A stretch of DNA of 64,000 nucleotides from Fasciola hepatica. Its lineage: Eukaryota; Platyhelminthes; Trematoda; Plagiorchiida; Fasciolidae. Location of the stretch: contig CANUEZ040000205.1 of NCBI GenBank assembly GCA_948099385.1, forward strand, positions 2,232,001-2,296,000, in the 5' to 3' direction. How positions within the stretch are numbered: the first letter of the stretch is position 1; every line of letters begins with the position of its first letter. A program made the position numbers and the translations under genes. A model generated the notes under the pieces. The model searched no databases. It was not told the DNA's origin and worked only from the letters and a program-made list of their open reading frames with translations. Below, piece by piece: positions 25,350 to 38,999 of the stretch.

Positions 25350-28300
25350 TTGAAATCCATGGAAGCACTCACTGTACAGCTGTTTCATCCTATTTCGGAC
25401 TCGACTCATCAGCAGTGCACATCGACCGAGCAACCACGGGGACTCCAACAACCGGTGAACCATTGTGAATCGAACAACTTAACAATACAAGGCTATCCGG
25501 GATGGCTATCATCGCTTTGTTCAACATCTACACTACATGATATAGCACCCTTCCAAAACTGGCTTCAAATTTGAATGGTAACAACCAGCTTCGCGCACAC
25601 CGATCGACTCCTATGATGAATGACTTCTCTGTAGGGGCCTAAGTACAACCAACGCATTCCCAAATGATACACCTACACAGCGTACTTAATATGCAAGTAA
25701 TTGATTAGTAGTAGGACATTAGATTAGATTAGATTAGATTAGATTAGATTTGTATAATATGATTGATCATGCAGCTTGAACGCTCAACTGAGCATTGAAA
25801 TCCATGGAAGCACTCACTGTACAGCTGTTTCATCCTTGTTCGGACTCGACTCATCAGCAGTGCACATCGACCGAGCAACCACGGGCACTCCAACAACCGC
25901 TGAACCATTGTGAATCGAACAACTTAACAACACAAGGCTATCCGGGATGGCTATCAACGCTTTGTTCAACATCTACACTACATCATATAGCACCCGTCCC
26001 AAACTGGCTTCAAATTTGAATGGTAACAACCAGCTTCGCGCACACCGATCGACTCCTATGATGGATGACTTCTCTGTAGGGGCCTAAGTACAACCAACGC
26101 ATTCCCAAATGAAAACCTACACAGCTCCCTTACTATGCATGCAATTGTTTAGTAGTAGGAGATTAGATTAGATTAGATTAGATTAGAATAGATTTGTATA
26201 ATATGATTGATCATGCAGCTTGAACGCTCAACTGAGCATTGAAATCCATGGAAGCACTCACTGTACAGCTGTTTCATCCTTGTTCGGACTCGACTCATCA
26301 GCAGTGCACATCGACCGAGCAACCAAGGGCACTCCAACAACCGCTGAACCATTGTGAATCGAACAACTTAACAACACAAGGCTATCCGGGATCGCTATCA
26401 ACGCTTTGTTCAACATCTACACTACATGATATAGCACCCTTCCCAAACTGGCTTCAAATTTGAATGGTAACAACCAGCTTCGCGCACACCGATCGACTCC
26501 TATGATGGATGACTTCTCTGTAGGGGCCTAAGTACAACCAACGCATTCCCAAATGATAAACCTACACAGCTTCCTTACTATGCATGCAATTGATTAGTAG
26601 TAGGAGATTAGATTAGAATAGATTTGTATAATATGATTGATCATGCAGCTTGAACGCTCAACTGAGCATTGAAATCCATGGAAGCACTCACTGTACAGCT
26701 GTTTCATCCTTGTTCGGATTCGACTCATCAGCAGTGCACATCGACCGAGCAACCACGGGGACTCCAACAACCGCTGAACCATTGTGAATCGAACAACATA
26801 ACAACACAAGGCTATCCGGGATGGCTATCAACGCTTTGTTCAACATCTACACTACATCATACAGCACCCTTCCCAAACTGGCTTCAAATTTGAATGGTAA
26901 CAACCATCTTCGCGCACACCGATCGACTCCTATGATGGATGAATTCTCTGTAGGGGCCTAAGTACAACCAACGCATTCCCAAATGAAAAACCTACACAGC
27001 TTCCTTACTATGCATGCAATTGATTAGTATTAGGAGATTAGATTAGATTAGATTAGATTAGATTTGTATAATATGATTGATCATGCAGCTTGAACGCTCA
27101 ACTGAGCATTGAAATCCATGGAAGCACTCAGTGTACAGCTGTTTCATCCTTGTTCGGACTCGACTCATCAGCAGTGCACATCGACCGAGCAACCACGGGG
27201 ACTCCAACAACCGCTGAACCATTGTGAATCGAACAACTTAACAACACAAGGCTATCCGGGATGGCTATCAACGCTTTGTTCAACATCTACACTACATCAT
27301 ATAGCACCCTTCCCAAACTGGCTTCAAATTTGAATGGAAACAACCAGCTTCGTGCACACCGATCGACTCATATGATAGATGACTTCTCTGTAGGGGCCTA
27401 AGTACAACCAACGCATTCCCAAATGAAAAACCTACACAGCTTCCTTACTATGCATGCACGTTGATAGCAGTAGAAAATTAGATTAAATTGTATTAAAACA
27501 GATTTATATAATATGTTTGATCATGCAGCTTGAACGCTCAACTGAGCATTGAAATCCATGGAAGCACTCACTGTACAGCTGTTTAATCGTTGATTGGTCT
27601 CGACTCATCAGCAGTGCACATCGACCGAGCAACCACGGGCACTCCAACAACGGCTGAACCATTGTGAATCGAACAACTTAACAACACAAGTCTATCCGGG
27701 ATGCCTTTCGACGCTTTGTTCAACATCTACACTACATCATATAGCACCGTTCCCAAACTGGCTTCAAATTTGAATGGTAACAACCAGCTTCGCGCACACC
27801 GATCCACTCCTATGATGGATGACTTCTCTGTAGGGGCCTAAGTACAACCAACGCATTCCCAAATGATAAACCTACACAGCTTCATTACTAAGCGTGCACG
27901 TTATAAGTATTAGAATTTAGATCATATAAGAATAGAATAGATTTGTATAATATGATTGATCATGCAGCTTGAACGCTCAACTGAGCATTGAAATCCATGG
28001 AAGCACTCACTGTACAGCTGTTTCATCCTTGTTCGGACTCGACTCATCAGCAGAGCACATCGACCGAGCAACCACGGGGACTCCAACAACCGCTGAACCA
28101 TTGTGAATCGAACAACTTAACAACACAAGGCTATCCGGGATCGCTATCAACGCTTTGTTCAACATCTACACTACATCATATAGCACCCTTCCCAAACTGG
28201 CTTCAAATTTGAATGGTAACAACCAGCTTCGCGCACACCGATCCACTCCTATGATGGATGACTTCTCTGTAGGGGCCTAAGTACAACCAACGCGTTCTCA

Positions 28301-31300
28301 AATGATAAACATACACATCTTCATTAAAATGCATGCACGTTAATAGCAGTAGGAAATAAGATTAGATTAGATTAGAATAGATTTGTATAATATGATTGAT
28401 CATGCAGCTTGAACGCTCAACTGAGCATTGAAATCCATGGAAGCACTCACTGTACAGCTGTTTCATCCTTGTTCGGACTCGACTCATCAGCAGTGCACAT
28501 CGACCGAGCAACCACGGGGACTCCAACAACGGCTGAACCATTGTGAATCGAACAACTTAACAACACAAGGCTATCCGGGATCGCTATCAACGCTTTGTTC
28601 AACATCTACACTACATGATATAGCACCCTTCCCAAACTGGCTTCAAATTTGAATGGTAACAACCAGCTTCGCGCACACCGATCGACTCCTATGATGGATG
28701 ACTTCTCTGTAGGGGCCTAAGTACAACCAACGCATTCCCAAATGATAAACCTACACAGCTTCCTTACTATGCGTGCAATTGATTAGTAGTAGGAGATTAG
28801 ATTAGATTAGATTAGATTAGATTAGATTAGAATAGATTTGTATAATATGATTGATCATGCAGCTTGAACGCTCAACTGAGCATTGAAATCCATGGAAGCA
28901 CTCAGTGTACAGCTGTTTCATCCTTGTTCGGACTCGACTCATCAGCAGTGCACATCGACCGAGCAACCACGGGCACTCCAACAACCGCTGAACCATTGTG
29001 AATCGAACAACTTAACAACACGAGGCTATCCGGGATGCCTATCAACGCTTTGTTCAACATCTACACTACATCATACAGCACCCTTCCCAAACTGGCTTCA
29101 AATTTGAATGGTAACAACCAGCTTCGCGCACACCGATCGACTCCTATGGTGGATGAATTCTCTGTAGGGGCCTAAGTACAACCAACGCATTCCCAAATGA
29201 ACAACCTACACAACTTCCTTAATTTGCATGCAATTGATTAGTAGTAGGAGATTAGATTAGATTAGATTAGATTAGAATAGGTTTGTATAATATAATTGAG
29301 CATGCAGCTTGAACGCTCAACTGAGCATTGAAATCCATGGAAGCACTCACTGTACAGCTGTTTCATCCTTGTTCGGACTCGACTCATCAGCAGTGCACAT
29401 CGACCGAGCAACCACGGGCACTCCAACAACCGCTGAACCATTGTGAATCGAACAACTTAACAACACAAGGCTATCCGGGATGCCTATCGACGCTTTGTTC
29501 AACATCTACACTACATCATATACCACCGTTCCCAAACTGGCTTCAAATTTGAATGGTAACAACCAGCTTCGCGCACACCGATCGACTCCTATGATGGATG
29601 ACTTCTCTGTAGGGGCCTAAGTACAACCAACGCATTGACAAATGATAAACCTACACAGCTTCATTACTAAGAGTGCACGTTATAAGTATTAGAATTTAGA
29701 TCATATAAGAATAGAATAGATTTGTATAATATGATTGATCATGCAGCTTGAACGCTCAACTGAGCATTGAAATCCATGGAAGCACTCACTGTACAGCTGT
29801 TTCATCCTTGTTCGGACTCGACTCATCAGCAGTGCACATCGACCGAGCAACCACGGGCACTCCAACAACCGCTGAACCATTGTGAATTGAACCACTCAAC
29901 AACACAAGGCTATCCGGGATGGCTATCAACGCTTTGTTCAACATCTACACTACATCATATATAGCACCCTTTCCAAACTGGCTTCAAATTTCAATGGTAA
30001 CAACCAGCTTCGCGCACACCGATCGACTCCTATGATGGATGACTTCTCTGTAGGGGCCTAAGTACAACCAACGCATTCCCAAATGATAAACCTACACAGC
30101 TTCCTTACTATGCGTGCAATTGATTAGTAGTAGGAGATTAGATTAGATTAGATTAGATTAGATTAGATTAGATTTGTATAATATGATTGATCATGCAGCT
30201 TGAACGCTCAACTGAGCATTGAAATCCATGGAAGCACTCAGTGTACAGCTGTTTCATCCTATTTCGGACTCGACTCATCAGCAGTGCACATCGACCGAGC
30301 AACCACGGGCAATCCAACAACCGCTGAACCATTGTGAATCGAACAACTTAACAACACGAGGCTATCCGGGATGCCTATCAACGCTTTGTTCAACATCTAC
30401 ACTACATCATACAGCACCCTTCCCAAACTGGCTTCAAATTTGAATGGTAACAACCAGCTTCGCGCACACCGATCGACTCCTATGATGGATGACTTCTCTG
30501 TAGGGGCCTAAGTACAACCAACGCATTACCAAATGATAAACCAACACAACTTCCTTAATTTGCATGCAATTGATTAGTAGTAGGAGATTAGATTAGATTA
30601 GATTAGATTAGAATAGATTTGTATAATATGATTGATCATGCAGCTTGAACGCTCAACTGAGCATTGAAATCCATGGAAGCACTCACTGTACAGCTGTATC
30701 ATCCTTGTTCGGACTCGACTCATCAGCAGTGCACATCGACCGAGCAACCACGGGCACTCCAACAACCGCTGAACCATTGTGAATCGAACAACTTAACAAC
30801 ACGAGGCTATCCGGGATGGCTATCAACGCTTTGTTCAACATCTACACTACATCATATAGCACCCTTCCCAAACTGGCTTCAAATTTGAATGGTGACAACC
30901 AGCTTCGCGCACACCGATCGACTCCTATGATGAATGACTTCTCTGTAGGGGCCTAAGTACAACCAACGCATTCCCAAATGATAAACCTACACAGCTTCCT
31001 TACTATGCATGCAATTGATTAGTAGTAGGAGATTAGATTAGATTAGATTAGATTAGATTAGAATAGATTTGTATAATATGATTGATCATGCAGCTTGAAC
31101 GCTCAACTGAGCATTGAAATCCATGGAAGCACTCACTGTACAGCTGTTTCATCCTTGTTCGGACTCGACTCATCAGCAGTGCACATCGACCGAGCAACCA
31201 CGGGCACTCAAACAACCGGTGAACCATTGTGAATCGAACAACTTCACAACACAAGGCTATCCGGGATCGCTATCAACGCTTTGTTCAACATCTACACTAC

Positions 31301-33337
31301 ATGATATAGCACCCTTCCCAAACTCGCTTCAAATTTGAATGGTAACAACCAGCTTCGCGCACACCGATCGACTCCAATGATGGATGAATTCTCTGTAGGG
31401 GCCTAAGTACAACCAACGCATTCCCAAATGAACAACCTACACAGCTTCCTAATTTGCATGCGAATGATTAGTAGCAGGAGATTAGATTAGATTAGATTAG
31501 ATTAGAATAGATTTGTATAATATGATTGATCATGCAGCTTGAACGCTCAACTGAGCATTGAAATCCATGGAAGCACTCACTGTACAGCTGTTTCATCCTT
31601 GTTCGGACTCGACTCATCAGCAGTGCACATCGACCGAGCAACCACGGGCACTCCAACAACCGCTGAACCATTGTGAATCGAACAACTTAACAACACAAGG
31701 CTATCCGGGATGGCTATCAACGCTTTGTTCAACATCTACACTACATCATATAGCACCCTTCCCAAACTGGCTTCAAATTTGAATGGTAACAACCAGCTTC
31801 GCGCACACCGATCGACACCTATGATGGATGACTTCTCTGTAGGGGCCTTAGTACAACCAACGCATTCCCAAATGATAAACCTACACAGCTTCCTTACTAT
31901 GCATGCAATTGATTAGTAGTAGGAGATTAGATTAGATTAGATTAGATTAGATCAGAATAGATTTGTATAATATGATTGATCATGCAGCTTGAACGCTCAA
32001 CTGAGCATTGAAATCCATGGAAGCACTCACTGTACAGCTGTTTCATCCTTGTTCGGACTCGACTCATCAGCAGTGCACATCGACCGAGCAACCACGGGCA
32101 CTCCAACAACCGCTGAACCATTGTGAATCGAACAACTTAACAACACAAGGCTATCCGGGATGGCTCTCAACGCTTTGTTCAACATCTACACTACATGATA
32201 TAGCATCGATCCCAAACTGGCTTCAAATTTCAATGGTAACAACCAGCTTCGCGCGCACCGATCGACTCCTATGATGGATGACTTCTCTGTAGGGGCCTAA
32301 GTACAACCAACACATTCCCAAAAGATAAACATTCGCAGCTTCAATAAAGTGCATGCACGTTAATAGCAGTAGGAAATTAGATTAGATTAGATTAGAACAG
32401 ATTTGTATAATATGATTGATCATGCAGCTTGAACGCTCAACTGAGCATTGAAATCCATGGAAGCACTCACTGTACAGCTGTTTCATCCTTGTTCGGACTC
32501 GACTCATCACCAGTGCACATCGACCGAGCAACCACGGGGACTCCAACAACCGCTGAACCATTGTGAATCGAACAACTTCACAACACAAGGCTATCCGGGA
32601 TGGCTATCAACGCTTTGTTCAACATCTACACTACATCATATAGCACCCTTCCCAAACTGGCTTCAAATTTGAATGGTAACAACCAGCTTCGCGCACACCG
32701 ATCCACTCCTATGATGGACGACTTCTCTGTAGGGGCCTAAGTACAACCAACGCATTCCCAAATGATAAACCTACACAGCTTCCTTACTATGCATGCAATT
32801 GATTAGTAGTAGGAGATTAGATTAAATTAGATTAGATTAGAATAGATTTGTATAATATGATTGATCATGCAGCTTGAACGCTCAACTGAGCATTGAAATC
32901 CATGGAAGCACTCAGTGTACAGCTGTTTCATCCTTGTTCGGACTCGACTCATCAGCAGTGCACATCGACCGAGCAACCACGGGCACTCCAACAACCGCTG
33001 AACCATTGTGAATCGAACAACTTAACAACACAAGGCTATCCGCGATGGTTATCAACGCTTTGTTCAACATCTACACTACATGATATAGCACCCTTCCAAA
33101 ACTGGCTTCAAATTTGAATGGTAACAACCAGCTTCGCGCACACCGATCGACTCCTATGATGGAGGACTTCCCTGTAGGGGCCTAAGTACAACCAACGCAT
33201 TCCCAAATGAACAACCTACACAACTTCCTTAATTTGCATGCAATTGATTAGTAGTAGGAGATTAGATTAGATTAGATTCGATTAGAATAGATTTGTATAA
33301 TATGATTGATCATGCAGCTTGAACGCTCAACTGAGCA
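25350..33337 (+). repeat. Mixed satellite units, central segment
   Basis: Unit starts are 25350, 25795, 26239, 26669, 27109, 27549, 27988, 28428, 28883, 29328, 29767, 30219, 30664, 31114, 31558, 32008, 32448 and 32893. Partial periods are visible. The odd spacer with GCACGTTATAAGTATTAG near 27,897 recurs near 29,676 (four units, 1,779 bp), and the ACACGAGGC/CATACAGC type at 28883 recurs at 30219 (three units). The spacer before 27549 (27,466-27,510) has almost lost its GATTA pattern. Apart from the unit at 29767, every unit here has the short hinge. Confidence 0.9.
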
Positions 33338-35122
33338 TTGAAATCCATGGAAGCACTCACTGTACAGCTGTTTCATCCTTGTTCGGACTCGACTCATCAG
33401 CAGTGCACATCGACCGAGCAACCACGGGCACTCCAACAACCGCTGAACCATTGTGAATCGAACAACTTAACAACACAAGGCTATCCGGGATGGCTATCAA
33501 CGCTTTGTTCAACATCTACACTACATGATATAGCACCCTTCCCAAACTGGCTTCAAATTTGAATGGTAACAACCAGCTTCGCGCACACCGATCGACTCCT
33601 ATGATGGATGAATTCTCTGTAGGGGCCTAAGTACAACCAACGCATTACCAAATGATAAACCTACACAGCTTCCTTACTATGCATGCAATTGATTAGTAGT
33701 AGGAGATTAGATTAGATTAGATTAGATTAGAATAAATTTGTATAATGTGATTGATCATGCAGCTTGAACGCTCAACTGAGCATTGAAATCCATGGAAGCA
33801 CTCACTGTACAGCTGTTTCATCCTTGTTCGGACTCGACTCATCAGCAGTGCACATTGACCGAGCAACCACGGGGACTCCAACAACCGCTGAACCATTGTG
33901 AATCGAACAACTTAACAACACAAGGCTATCCGGGATCGCTATCAACGCTTTGTTCAACATCTACACTACATCATATAGCACCCTTCCCAAACTGGCTTCA
34001 AATTTGAATGGTAACAACCAGCTTCGCGCACACCGATCGACTCCTATGATGGATGACTTCTCTGTAGGGGCCTAAGTACAACCAACGCATTCCCAAATGA
34101 ACAACCTACATAGCTTCCTTACTTTGCATGCAATTGATTAGTAGTAGGAGATTAGATTAGATTAGATTAGATTAGATTAGATTTGTATAATATGATTGAT
34201 CATGCAGCTTGAACGCTCAACTGAGCATTGAAATCCATGGAAGCACTCACTGTACAGCTGTTTCATCCTTGTTCGGACTCGACTCATCAGCAGTGCACAT
34301 CGACCGAGCAACCACGGGGACTCCAACAACCGCTGAACCATTGTGAATCGAACAACTTAACAACACAAGGCTATCCGGGATGGCTATCAACGCTTTGTTC
34401 AACATCTACGCTACATGATATAGCACCCTTCCCAAACTGGCTTCAAATTTGAATGGTAGCAACCAGCTTCGCGCACACCGATCGACTCCTATGATGGATG
34501 AATTCTCTGTAGGGGCCTGAGTACAACCAACGCATTCCCAAATGATAAACCTACACAGCTTCCTTACTATGCATGCAATTGATTAGTAGTACGAGATTAG
34601 ATTAGATTAGATTAGATTAGATTAGAATAGATTTGTATAATATGATTGATCATGCAGCTTGAACGCTCAACTGAGCATTGAAATGCATGGAAGCACTCAC
34701 TGTACAGCTGTTTCATCCTTGTTCGGACTCGACTCATCAGCAGTGCACATTGACCGAACAACCACGGGGACTCCAACAACCGCTGAACCATTGTGAATCG
34801 AACAACTTAACAACACAAGGCTATCCGGGATCGCTATCAACGCTTTGTTCAACATCTACACTACATCATATAGCACCCTTCCCAAACTGGCTTCAAATTT
34901 GAATGGTAACAACCAGCTTCGCGCACACCGATCGACTCCTATGATGGATGAATTCTCTGTAGGGGCCTGAGTACAACCAACGCATTCCCAAATGAACAAC
35001 CTACACAGCTTCCTTACTATGCGTGCAATTGATTAGTAGTAGGAGATTAGATTAGATTAGATTAGATTAGAATAGATTTGTATAATATGATTGATCATGC
35101 AGCTTGAACGCTCAACTGAGCA
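33338..35122 (+). repeat. Dimer duplication (2 x ~890 bp)
   Basis: Units 33338 and 33783 are repeated as 34228 and 34678. The second member of each pair carries the rare CACATTGACCG state. The first member carries ATGATATAGC with GATGAATTC. Offsets are 890 and 895 bp; the 5-bp difference is one pentamer. GGCCTGAGTAC instead of GGCCTAAGTAC marks both units of the second pair. Confidence 0.85.
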
Positions 35123-35562
35123 TTGAAATCCATGGAAGCACTCACTGTACAGCTGTTTCATCCTTGTTCGGACTCGACTCATCAGCAGTGCACATCGACC
35201 GAGCAACCACGGGCACTCCAACAACCGCTGAACCATTGTGAATCGAACAACTTAACAATACAAGGCTATCCGGGATGGCTATCAACGCTTTGTTCAACAT
35301 CTACACTACATCATATAGCACCCTTCCCAAACTGGCTTCAAATTTGAATGGTAACAACCAGCTTCGCGCACACCGATCGACTCCTATGATGGATGACTTC
35401 TCTGTAGGGGCCTAAGTACAACCAACGCATTCCCAAATGATAAACCTACACAGCTTCCTTACTTTGCATGCAATTGATTAGTAGTAGGATATTAGATTAG
35501 ATTAGATTAGATTAGATTTGTATAATATGATTGATCATGCAGCTTGAACGCTCAACTGAGCA
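35123..35562 (+). repeat. Single unit preceding HOR-C
   Basis: This 440-bp unit is almost the same as the first unit of HOR-C (both GGGCACTCC, AACAATACAAGG, GGATGGCT). It may be a partial third copy or the parent of that unit. Confidence 0.8.
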
Positions 35563-36897
35563 TTGAAATCCATGGAAGCACTCACTGTACAGCTGTTTCA
35601 TCCTTGTTCGGACTCGACTCATCAGCAGTGCACATCGACCGAGCAACCACGGGCACTCCAACAACCGCTGAACCATTGTGAATCGAACAACTTAACAATA
35701 CAAGGCTATCCGGGATGGCTATCAACGCTTTGTTCAACATCTACACTACATCATATAGCACCCTTCCCAAACTGGCTTCAAATTTGAATGGTAACAACCA
35801 GCTTCGCGCACACCGATCGACTCTTATGATGGATGACTTCTCTGTAGGGGCCTAAGTACAACCAACGCATTACCAAATGAACAACCTACACAGCTTCCCT
35901 ACAAAGCTTGCACGTTTTTAGCAGTAGGAAATTAGATCAGATTAGATTAGAATAGATTTGTATAACATGATTGATCATGCAGCTTGAACGCTCAACTGAG
36001 CATTGAAATCCATGGAGGCACTCATTATACAGCTGTTTCATCCTTGTTCGGACTCGACTCATCAGCAGTGCACATCGACCGAGCAACCACGGGGACTTTA
36101 ACAACCGCTGAACCATTGTGAATCGAACAACTTAACAACACAAGGCTATCCGGGATCGCTATCAACGCTTTGTTCAACATCTATACTACATCATATAGCA
36201 CCCTTCCCAAACTGGCTTCAAATTTGATTGGTAACAACCAGCTTCGCGCATACCGATCGACTCCTATGATGGATGACTTCTCTGTAGGGGCCTAAGTACA
36301 ACCAACGCATTCCCAAATGATAAACCTACACAGCTTGTTTAAGAAGCATGCAATTGATTAGTAGTAGGAGATTAGATTAGATTAGATTAGAATAGATTAC
36401 ATTAGAATAGATTTGTATAATGTGATTGATCATGCAGCTTGAACGCTCAACTGAGCATTGAAATCCATGGAAGCACTCACTGTACAGCTGTTTCATCCTC
36501 TAAGGGACTCGACTCATCAGCAGTGCACATCGACCGAGCAACCACGGGCACTCCAACAACCGCTGAACCATTGTGAATCGAACAACTTAACAACACAATG
36601 CTATCCGGGATCGCTATCAACGCTTTGTTCAACATCTACACTACATCATACAGCACCCTTCCCAAAGTGGCTTCAAATTTCAATGGTAACAACCAGCTTC
36701 GCGCACACCGATCGACTCCTATGATGGATGACTTCTCTGTAGGGGCCTAAGTACAACCAACGCATTCCCAAATGATAAACCTACACAGCTTCCTTACTTT
36801 GCATGCAATTGATTAGTAGTAGGATATTAGATTAGATTAGATTAGATTAGATTTGTATAATATGATTGATCATGCAGCTTGAACGCTCAACTGAGCA
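35563..36897 (+). repeat. HOR-C copy 1 (3 units, 1,335 bp)
   Basis: Unit starts are 35563, 36003 and 36458. The block is preceded by the spacer variant AGTAGGATATTAG. Unit 1 ends in CTACAAAGCTTGCACG. Unit 2 has GGAGGCACTCATTATACAG, TATAACATG and the ending GCTTGTTTAAGAAGCATG. Unit 3 has the CTAAGGG block, CACAATGCTATCC and CCCAAAGTGG. Each of these rare states recurs 1,330-1,335 bp downstream. Confidence 0.93.
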
Positions 36898-38227
36898 TTG
36901 AAATCCATGGAAGCACTCACTGTACAGCTGTTTCATCCTTGTTCGGACTCGACTCATCAGCAGTGCACATCGACCGAGCAACCACGGGCACTCCAACAAC
37001 CGCTGAACCATTGTGAATCGAACAACTTAACAATACAAGGCTATCCGGGATGGCTATCAACGCTTTGTTCAACATCTACACTACATGATATAGCACCCTT
37101 CCCAAACTGGCTTCAAATTTGAATGGTAACAACCAGCTTCGCGCACACCGATCGACTCTTATGATGGATGACTTCTCTGTAGGGGCCTAAGTACAACCAA
37201 CGCATTACCAAATGAACAACCTACACAGCTTCCCTACAAAGCTTGCACGTTTTTAGCAGTAGGAAATTAGATCAGATTAGATTAGAATAGATTTGTATAA
37301 CATGATTGATCATGCAGTTTGAACGCTCAACTGAGCATTGAAATCCATGGAGGCACTCATTATACAGCTGTTTCATCCTTGTTCGGACTCGACTCATCAG
37401 CAGTGCACATCGACCGAGCAACCACGGGGACTCCAACAACCGCTGAACCATTGTGAATCGAACAACTTAACAACACAAGGCTATCCGGGATCGCTATCAA
37501 CGCTTTGTTCAACATCTATACTACATCATATAGCACCCTTCCCAAACTGGCTTCAAATTTGATTGGTAACAACCAGCTTCGCGCACACCGATCGACTCCT
37601 ATGATGGATGACTTCTCTGTAGGGGCCTAAGTACAACCAACGCATTCCCAAATGATAAACCTACACAGCTTGTTTAAGAAGCATGCAATTGATTAGTAGT
37701 AGGAGATTAGATAAGATTAGATTAGATTAGATTAGAATAGATTTGTATAATGTGATTGATCATGCAGCTTGGACGCTCAACTGAGCATTGAAATCCATGG
37801 AAGCACTCACTGTACAGCTGTTTCATCCTCTAAGGGACTCGACTCATCAGCAGTGCACATCGACCGAGCAACCACGGGCACTCCAACAACCGCTGAACCA
37901 TTGTGAATCGAACAACTTAACAACACAATGCTATCCGGGATCGCTATCAACGCTTTGTTCAACATCTACACTACATCATACAGCACCCTTCCCAAAGTGG
38001 CTTCAAATTTGAATGGTAACAACCAGCTTCGCGCACACCGATCGACTCCTATGATGGATGACTTCTCTGTAGGGGCCTAAGTACAGCCAACGCATTCCCA
38101 AATGAAAACCCTACATAGCTTCCTTACTATGCATGCAATTGATTAGTAGTAGGAGATTAGATCAGATTAGATTAGAATAGATTTGTATAATATGATTGAT
38201 CATGCAGCTTGAACGCTCAACTGAGCA
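36898..38227 (+). repeat. HOR-C copy 2 (3 units, 1,330 bp)
   Basis: Unit starts are 36898, 37338 and 37788, repeating all rare states of copy 1. A few private changes are seen, such as GCAGTTTGAACG before unit 2, GCTTGGACGC before unit 3, and repair of GGGGACTTTAAC to GGGGACTCCAAC. The 5-bp difference in offset is one pentamer in the spacer before unit 3. Confidence 0.93.
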
Positions 38228-38999
38228 TTGAAATCCATGGAAGCACTCACTGTACAGCTGTTTCATCCTTGTTCGGACTCGACTCATCAGCAGTGCACAT
38301 CGACCGAGCAACCACGGGCAATCCAACAACCGCTGAACCATTGTGAATCGAACAACTTAACAACACGAGGCTATCCGGGATGCCTATCAACGCTTTGTTC
38401 AACATCTACACTACATCATACAGCACCCTTCCCAAACTGGCTTCAAATTTCAATGGTAACAACCAGCTTCGCGCACACCGATCGACTCCTATGATGGATG
38501 ACTTCTCTGTAGGGGCCTAAGTACAGCCAACGCATTCCCAAATGAAAACCCTACACAGCTTCCTTACTATGCATGCAATTGATTAGTAGTAGGAGATTAG
38601 ATTAGATTATATTAGATTAGATTTGTATAATATGATTGATCATGCAGCTTGAACGCTCAACTGAGCATTGAAATCCATGGAAGCACTCAGTGTACAGCTG
38701 TTTCATCCTTGTTCGGACTCGACTCATCAGCAGTGCACATCGACCGAGCAACCACGGGCACTCCAACAACCGCTGAACCATTGTGAATCGAACAACTTAA
38801 CAATACAAGGCTATCCGGGATGGCTATCAACGCTTAGTTCAACATCTATACTACATCATATAGCACCCTTCCCAAACTGGCTTCAAATTTCAATGGTAAC
38901 AACCAGCTTCGCGCACACCGATCGACTCCTATGATGGATGACTTCTCTGTAGGGGCCTAAGTACAACCAACGCATTCCCAAATGATACACCTACACAGA
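38228..38999 (+). repeat. Units between HOR-C and HOR-D
   Basis: Unit 38228 is of the ACACGAGGC/CATACAGC type also seen at 28883 and 30219. Unit 38668 resembles the fifth unit of HOR-D (40908) in its second half but has a different spacer, so the HOR-D duplication begins inside it, near 39,000. Confidence 0.8.
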
